From: CAVQNQ01 sp963714205
GTDB lineage: Bacteria; Acidobacteriota; Terriglobia; Bryobacterales; Bryobacteraceae
Direction of reading: 5' to 3'
NCBI GenBank assembly: GCA_963714205.1
Contig: CAVQNQ010000004.1
Coordinates: forward strand, 434,001 to 498,000
DNA length: 64,000 bases
The translations under genes were made by a program, and so were the position numbers. The notes under the pieces are model-generated. The model saw nothing but the letters and a program-made list of their open reading frames with translations, did not search any database and was not told the DNA's origin. Below are positions 59,489 to 64,000 of the stretch, piece by piece (within the stretch, counting starts at the first letter, position 1; every line of letters starts with the position of its first letter).

Positions 59489-59766
59489 GAGGCGAACGAT
59501 CAGTGTAGCAGACAGAAAAAAAGCCTCGCGCCGGCCGACCAGAAACCAGACCGGGGCGAGGCCGTGCGGAGCCCGAAGGAGAGGCAACGCACCAAAGCGG
59601 CGAACCCCCAAAAAAGAAACCCGCTGCCGTATATTGCAACCGCTGTTCCACCCCTAAGCTATTGATAATTCTAGAAGGCATCAGGGAAATTCCCGAATTT
59701 CGTAGAATCGCCCTACGCATTTCCGGAAAGCCAACTGGCAGCGTACAATAGGGATGAGCCAGGCGC

Positions 59767-59856
59767 GGTGGGATGGCCGAGCGGTTTAAGGCAGTGGTCT
59801 TGAAAACCACCGTTGTCGTAAGGCAACCGTGAGTTCGAATCTCACTCCCACCGCCA
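59767..59856 (+). tRNA. tRNA-Ser (TGA)
   Basis: A 90-base class II tRNA. The acceptor GGTGGGA pairs with TCCCACC plus GCCA, the anticodon TGA lies in loop CTTGAAA, and there is a long variable arm and T-arm AGTTCGAATCT. A TACAAT -10-like element is at 59744-59749. The 278 bases upstream (59489-59766) show nothing else. Confidence 0.96.
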
Positions 59857-59858
59857 GG

Positions 59859-59899
59859 TGTCAGCTCCGGTGCAATAATCCCCACATTTCCGGTTGAAA
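59859..59899 (+). repeat. Orphan IS21-type end
   Basis: Starting two bases after tRNA-Ser, TGTCAGCTCCGG and, 32 bases on, TTTCCGGTTGAAAA repeat the layout of the istB-side end of the IS at 14046. A gapless hand alignment over 41 bases gives 30 identities. No istA or istB sequence follows, so this is a remnant or a solo end. Confidence 0.65.
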
Positions 59900-59994
59900 A
59901 TCGAAGAAATTCGCCTGGGGGTATACTGAACGGGAGCCGGGAGTCCAGGTCGGAAATTCCGGGCCCATCGATTAATTTGAGCGCGGAGGTTATC

Positions 59995-61236
59995 ATGAAC
60001 GTCACACGACGAGGTTTTCTGCAGGCTGCCCTGGCAGTGCCCATCGGCGCCTCTTTGGCCCACTATGAGGCGCTGGCGGCTCCGGCCAGGAATCAGATCA
60101 AGATCACGGCCGTCAAGGCCATGCAAACCGCCGATACAGGAACGATCATCAAGATCGAGACCGATGCCGGCCTGGTCGGCTACGGTCCTTGCCATGGAAC
60201 CGGCGCGTACGCCAGGGAGATTCTCATGGAAGTCGGGGCCGGCAGAGGCTCGAATGTCGGATTGGGCCTGATCGGCAAAGACCCGCTCGCGATTAAGGTG
60301 CACTACCACAATATGTTCTACGCGTATGCCCAGCGCGAGCCGCACGTTCGGGTGTTGAGCGGAGTAGACATCGCGCTATGGGATCTGGCGGGGAAGATAT
60401 TGAACGTGCCCGTTTCCAAGCTTCTGGGAGGGAACTTCCGTGAGGAGATCCCGCTCTATTCCCACTGCGGGCACGAAGGGAACTTCTGGAGCAAAGAAGA
60501 ATGGCGCGCGAGGGCCAAGGAGCTGGTCGAGTACCCCTCCGGCTTCAAAGCCTTCAAAGTCGATATGAACGACGCGCTGGGTGTGACAGCCCGGCAGTTT
60601 GTTCCCAGCCTGGGACCGATGGAAGTGCGCAAGGTCGAGTTGTGCTACGACCTGGCGCGCGAGAGCTTCGGCCCGGACATCGACATCATCGTGCACTGCC
60701 ACAATGAACTGGATTTGCCCAGCGCCATTCAGGTGGCGGCGGTGATTGAACACATCAAGCCGCTCTATCTCGAGGACCCCATCGCCCCGCTCTACTCCGA
60801 TTCATGGCTGGCGTTGCGGCGCACGACGCGCGTCCCGATTCTGACGGGAGAGGACATCGAGCTTCTCGAGGGCGCGCTTCCCTTCATCGAGAACCACGCC
60901 GTGGATTGCCTGCAACCCGACATGATCGATTCGGGCGGCATCACGGGAGTCAAGATGATTGCCGACCTCGCCAGTGCCTACCGTATGCCCATCGCCCTGC
61001 ATAACGTCAGCGGCCTGTTATTGAACATGGCCTGCCAGCAGTTTGCGGCGGCCGTCCACAATTGTCCGCGGATAGAATGCGCCCGCGGCTCCGATAAACC
61101 GAAGGCGGCGGCCAGCAACGCGCCGGTGATCGTGAACGGCAAGATGAAGGTCTCCACGCTGCCGGGACTTGGTCTGGACCTCAACCTCGACTACCTGAAA
61201 TCCACGCTGCCGGCGGGCGAGCCGTGGTGGGGGTAA
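59995..61236 (+). CDS. Tat-exported enolase-superfamily protein (mandelate racemase-like)
   Basis: A 413-residue enolase-superfamily member, distinct from the pair at 30128-32684. Twin-arginine signal VTRRGFLQAALAVPIG; cap domain about 35-140; barrel with FKAFKVD (K185, K188), HCHN at 234-237 where the first metal ligand lies, E260-D261 (YLEDP), E286 (GEDIE) and H336 (ALHNVSG) as candidate base. A D-galactarate, gluconate or related acid-sugar dehydratase is plausible; the substrate is open. GGAGG precedes the ATG. Confidence 0.85.
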   Translation: MNVTRRGFLQAALAVPIGASLAHYEALAAPARNQIKITAVKAMQTADTGTIIKIETDAGLVGYGPCHGTGAYAREILMEVGAGRGSNVGLGLIGKDPLAIKVHYHNMFYAYAQREPHVRVLSGVDIALWDLAGKILNVPVSKLLGGNFREEIPLYSHCGHEGNFWSKEEWRARAKELVEYPSGFKAFKVDMNDALGVTARQFVPSLGPMEVRKVELCYDLARESFGPDIDIIVHCHNELDLPSAIQVAAVIEHIKPLYLEDPIAPLYSDSWLALRRTTRVPILTGEDIELLEGALPFIENHAVDCLQPDMIDSGGITGVKMIADLASAYRMPIALHNVSGLLLNMACQQFAAAVHNCPRIECARGSDKPKAAASNAPVIVNGKMKVSTLPGLGLDLNLDYLKSTLPAGEPWWG

Positions 61237-61327
61237 CGGCGCAGTCGCCAGGTGCTCGACAGGGCGCTCCGCCCCAGTTCGTACGTCGAGATCGGAAGCT
61301 CCCGCACCACATCTATTATGAAGGGCT

Positions 61328-61336
61328 TGTTACAAT
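61328..61336 (+). promoter_or_regulatory. Extended -10 promoter ahead of nadA
   Basis: TGTTACAAT, a TG-extended TACAAT, 27 bases before the nadA ATG. No strong -35. Confidence 0.5.
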
Positions 61337-61362
61337 GAAGACTAGTTCCGTCCTGCCCAAAA

Positions 61363-62292
61363 ATGTTAGCTGAAACCACAATTGCCGGGGAAATACTGGA
61401 GCTCAAGAAGCAGCGCCGGGCGATACTGCTGGCGCACCACTACCAGGATCCCGAGATCCAGGAACTCGCCGACGTGATCGGCGACAGCCTCGAGCTGGCC
61501 CGCAAGGCGCGCGAGTGCGAAGGCGACGTGATTGCATTCTGCGGCGTGTGGTTCATGGCGGAAACGGCCAAGGTGCTGAATCCGGGCCGGATTGTGGTAG
61601 TTCCGGATCGCGAGGCGAGCTGCAGCCTGGTGGAGACCTGCCCGGTGGAGGCGGTGCGCGAATTCCGGCGCACGCACCCGGACCACGTCATCGTAAGCTA
61701 CATCAACACATCCATCGAGGTGAAGGCCGAGAGCGATATTTTGTGCACTTCGCGGAATGCGGTGAAGGTCGTGAATTCGATTCCCGCCGAGCGGCCCATC
61801 CTGTTTCTTCCGGATCTCAACCTGGGCGAGTACGTGCGCAGGGAGACCGGCCGCCGGAACATGGAGATATGGCAGGGAGCCTGCATCGTGCACGCCACCT
61901 ATCCGGCACGCCGTGTGGCGGAGGCGCGGCTGGAGTATCCGGAAGCCGAGATCGTGGCGCACCCGGAGTGCCCGCAAGCCGTGCTGGCCATGGCGGATTT
62001 CGTCGGCTCGACCTCGGCCATGGTGGAATATTGCGCCCGCAGCCAGGCGCGCGAGTTCATCGTCATGACGGAAAGCGGCATCCGCTTTTCGCTGGATCGG
62101 GCGGCGCCCGGCAAGCGTTTCCACTTCGTGGCCAACGAGCAGTGCAATTGCAGCGAGTGCCCGTACATGAAGCTGAACACGCTGGAGAAGCTGCGAAACT
62201 GCCTGCTGAACCTGGAACCCCGCGTGGAACTGGCCCCGGAAACCATGCGGCGGGCGCTCGAGCCGCTCGAACGCATGCTCGCGCTGCGGTAG
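61363..62292 (+). CDS. nadA: Quinolinate synthase A
   Basis: A 309-residue [4Fe-4S] enzyme that condenses iminoaspartate and dihydroxyacetone phosphate to quinolinate in NAD synthesis. ILLAHHYQDPEIQELAD, FCGVWFMAETAKVL, PDLNLGEYV, GACIVHATY, HPECP and CNCSECPYMKLNTL are family signatures; the three cluster cysteines lie in FCGVWF, HPECP and the CNCSEC group. nadB and nadC are not adjacent. moaA begins 2 bases after its stop, an unusual pairing of two Fe-S enzymes. Confidence 0.96.
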   Translation: MLAETTIAGEILELKKQRRAILLAHHYQDPEIQELADVIGDSLELARKARECEGDVIAFCGVWFMAETAKVLNPGRIVVVPDREASCSLVETCPVEAVREFRRTHPDHVIVSYINTSIEVKAESDILCTSRNAVKVVNSIPAERPILFLPDLNLGEYVRRETGRRNMEIWQGACIVHATYPARRVAEARLEYPEAEIVAHPECPQAVLAMADFVGSTSAMVEYCARSQAREFIVMTESGIRFSLDRAAPGKRFHFVANEQCNCSECPYMKLNTLEKLRNCLLNLEPRVELAPETMRRALEPLERMLALR

Positions 62293-62294
62293 GT

Positions 62295-63290
62295 ATGCCG
62301 GCCGAGCCCCTGGTCGATTCCTTCGGGCGGGTCCACGATAACCTGCGCATCAGCGTCACGGACCGCTGCAATATCCGCTGTTTCTACTGCATGCCCGAGA
62401 CGCCCGTCGCGTTCGAGAAACGCAGCGAGATCCTGAGCTTCGAAGAGATCGAGCGTTTCGCGCGCATCGCCGTGGGACTGGGGATCTCGAAGGTGCGGGT
62501 GACGGGCGGCGAGCCGCTGGTCCGCCGCGACCTGCCGGTGCTGATCGCGCGCCTGGCGGCGATCCCGGGCATACGCGACCTGGCGCTGACCACCAACGGC
62601 GTGCTGCTCGCGGAGTTGACCGGGCCGCTCTACCAGGCCGGTCTGCGCCGCCTCAACGTGCACGTGGACACGCTCGACCGCGAACGCTTCGCGCGCATCA
62701 CGCGGCGCGACGAGCTGGGCCGCGTGCTGGAGGGCCTGGAGGCGGCGCGGCTGGCCGGATTCTCCATTAAGCTTAATGCCGTGGCGGTGAAGAACCTGGT
62801 GGAACCGGACATCGTGCCGCTGGCGCGGTACGCGCGCGAGCGGGGCTTCGAAGTGCGCTACATCGAATTCATGCCGCTCGACGCGCAAGGCCTGTGGGAG
62901 CGCGACAAAGTGCTGCTGGCCGACGAGATTATCGAGACGCTCTCGCGCGAAATCGCGCCGCTCGAGCCGGTGCCCGATCCCGACCCGCGCGCGCCGGCTT
63001 CCGAGTACAATTACGCGGATGGCGGCGGCCGCGTGGGCTTCATCGCTTCGGTGAGCCGGCCGTTCTGCCTGAACTGCAACCGGATACGCCTGACCGCCGA
63101 CGGCAAGCTGCGCTACTGCCTGTTCGCCATCGAGGAAGACGACGTGAAAAAGCTCCTGCGCTCGGGGGCGCCGGACGAGGAGATCGCGGCCCTTGTGCGG
63201 CGCAACCTGGCGGGCAAATGGCAGGGCCACGAGATCAACTCGACGAAATTCGTCGCTCCGCCGCGGCCTATGTATTCCATCGGCGGATAG
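62295..63290 (+). CDS. moaA: GTP 3',8-cyclase (molybdenum cofactor biosynthesis protein A)
   Basis: A 331-residue radical-SAM enzyme of the first Moco step. SAM cluster motif CNIRCFYCMP; VRVTGGEPLVRRDL; LTTNGVLL; the C-terminal cluster cysteines in FCLNCNRIRLTADGKLRYCLF. It ends YSIGG, the conserved double-Gly tail. Start ATG 62295; the frame is open upstream within nadA. No other moa gene is in the window. Confidence 0.96.
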   Translation: MPAEPLVDSFGRVHDNLRISVTDRCNIRCFYCMPETPVAFEKRSEILSFEEIERFARIAVGLGISKVRVTGGEPLVRRDLPVLIARLAAIPGIRDLALTTNGVLLAELTGPLYQAGLRRLNVHVDTLDRERFARITRRDELGRVLEGLEAARLAGFSIKLNAVAVKNLVEPDIVPLARYARERGFEVRYIEFMPLDAQGLWERDKVLLADEIIETLSREIAPLEPVPDPDPRAPASEYNYADGGGRVGFIASVSRPFCLNCNRIRLTADGKLRYCLFAIEEDDVKKLLRSGAPDEEIAALVRRNLAGKWQGHEINSTKFVAPPRPMYSIGG

Positions 63291-63296
63291 CCCGGC

Positions 63297-63578
63297 TCAT
63301 CCCCCGGATCGGCGCGACGCCCCGCCGCCCAGCCCGCCCAGATCGATGATTACCGCGATCAGAAGCCATAGCAGATTGATGCCCGCCGTAGGCATGTGGC
63401 TGTTCAATTCCCAGGCGTAGACGATGGTGGTGAGCGGCAGGAAAATGAAGCCCACGAGAGGTAGCAGCAGGCCCCCGTGGAAGGCGCGTTGCAGGTAGGT
63501 CGAAAAGAACCACATCAGCACGAGCATGATGCGGGGAAACAGCAGCACGAAAAACAGCAGGAAGCACGGCACATCCAC
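63297..63578 (-). CDS. Small integral membrane protein of unknown function
   Basis: A 93-residue protein with about three hydrophobic segments (FLLFFVLLFPRIMLVLMWFF, LLLPLVGFIFLPLTTIVYAW, LLWLLIAVIIDLGGLGGG). GTG start; no strong ribosome site. Convergent with moaA, 6 bases between the stops. The YAWEL segment is typical of small membrane proteins of unassigned function. Confidence 0.6.
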   Translation of the reverse strand: MDVPCFLLFFVLLFPRIMLVLMWFFSTYLQRAFHGGLLLPLVGFIFLPLTTIVYAWELNSHMPTAGINLLWLLIAVIIDLGGLGGGASRRSGG

Positions 63579-63628
63579 AAACTTACCATCTTCGCGCGCG
63601 AACCGAAGGCGGCCGCCGCGGCCGGGGG

Positions 63629-64000
63629 TTAGATCGCTTCCAGTTCTTCCTCAAGCATCTGTTTCCGGCTGAGATCGGCGTAGTAGCCGCCGCGCCCGAT
63701 CAGTTCAGCATGGGTGCCTTGCTCGGCGATGCGGCCTTTCTCCAGCACCACGATGGTATCGGCCTGGCGCACCGTGGAAACGCGGTGGGAAATCAGAATT
63801 ACGGTGCGGCCGTGCATGATGGAGGCCAGTTGTGTGAGGATTCGCTCTTCGGTCAGGGTATCGACGCTCGAGAGCGCGTCGTCCAGGATCAAAATGCGCG
63901 GATTGCGTAAAATGGCGCGGGCGATGGCAGTGCGCTGCTTCTGACCGCCGGAGAGCGTGATGCCGCGCTCGCCCACCAGGGTCTGGTAGCCGTCCGGGAA
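63629..64000 (-). CDS. ABC transporter ATP-binding domain, C-terminal part
   Basis: Cut by the right edge of the window. The visible 123 codons begin FPDGYQTLVGERG and contain the signature LSGGQKQRTA, Walker B ILILDDALSSVD and H-loop SHRVST, ending in an acidic EEELEAI. The sequence is close to MsbA-type exporters; the permease part lies beyond the window. Confidence 0.9.
   Translation of the reverse strand, partial: FPDGYQTLVGERGITLSGGQKQRTAIARAILRNPRILILDDALSSVDTLTEERILTQLASIMHGRTVILISHRVSTVRQADTIVVLEKGRIAEQGTHAELIGRGGYYADLSRKQMLEEELEAI

Overview
The window looks like chromosomal DNA of an acidobacterium, probably near Bryobacterales/Solibacter. The signs are a GC-rich sequence, a 16S gene of acidobacterial type, two very large Oar-type TonB-dependent receptors with N-terminal carboxypeptidase-regulatory-like domains, Tat-exported enolase-superfamily proteins, a PEP-CTERM protein and paired Gfo/Idh/MocA dehydrogenases. 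The assignment is by recognition only; no search was run.

Layout. 1-8352: the end of a TonB receptor, an M49-like metallopeptidase divergent from a fucose-isomerase-like protein, an FAD oxidase, an alpha/beta hydrolase and an exported protein. 8353-14029: a complete rRNA operon (promoter, boxA, 16S, tRNA-Ala, tRNA-Ile, boxA, 23S, 5S, terminator). 14046-16300: an IS21-family element between the rrn terminator and tRNA-His. 16491-20066 (minus): recJ, a small acidic protein, a repeat protein and a canonical BMC-H microcompartment shell protein. 20236-24092: coxC, then tRNA-Tyr, tRNA-Thr, tuf, rpmG, tRNA-Trp, secE, nusG, rplK, the classical order, but with rplA missing afterwards. 24189-34631: a sugar-catabolism block (two Gfo/Idh dehydrogenases, a TonB receptor, two Tat enolase-superfamily proteins, GH97 glycosidase). 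34756-47209: mixed housekeeping and regulation (crotonase, glycosyltransferase, galU, ada, cysC, HD hydrolase, ABC exporter, methyltransferases, Crp-like and CheY-like proteins). 47220-56221 (minus): a gene train of FabI/FabL-like reductase, tsaE, nnr, rsbU-like phosphatase, a membrane protein, tldE, tldD and gmd. 56417-57807: an ECF sigma operon. 57859-64000: rpmE, hydrolase, tRNA-Ser with an orphan IS21-like end, a third enolase-family protein, nadA, moaA and a truncated ABC transporter.

The most unusual item is the BMC locus at 18723-20066. One canonical hexameric shell gene is followed by a protein built from six amphipathic helices separated by Pro/Ala linkers. The helices look like tandem encapsulation peptides, so the protein could be a multivalent microcompartment scaffold. 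It is followed in the same frame, across a TGA, by an 85-codon Pro-rich stretch ending in a domain with a TPSARD motif. The gap between the shell gene and the repeat protein also holds an open frame that carries a seventh helix of the same kind; a one-base slip at the A6 run at the end of the shell gene would reach it.

Three genes (tuf, nnr, rsbU-like) and one enolase paralogue carry single-base frameshifts. Three of the four lie in G or G/C homopolymer runs, which points to consensus errors in the assembly rather than real gene decay.
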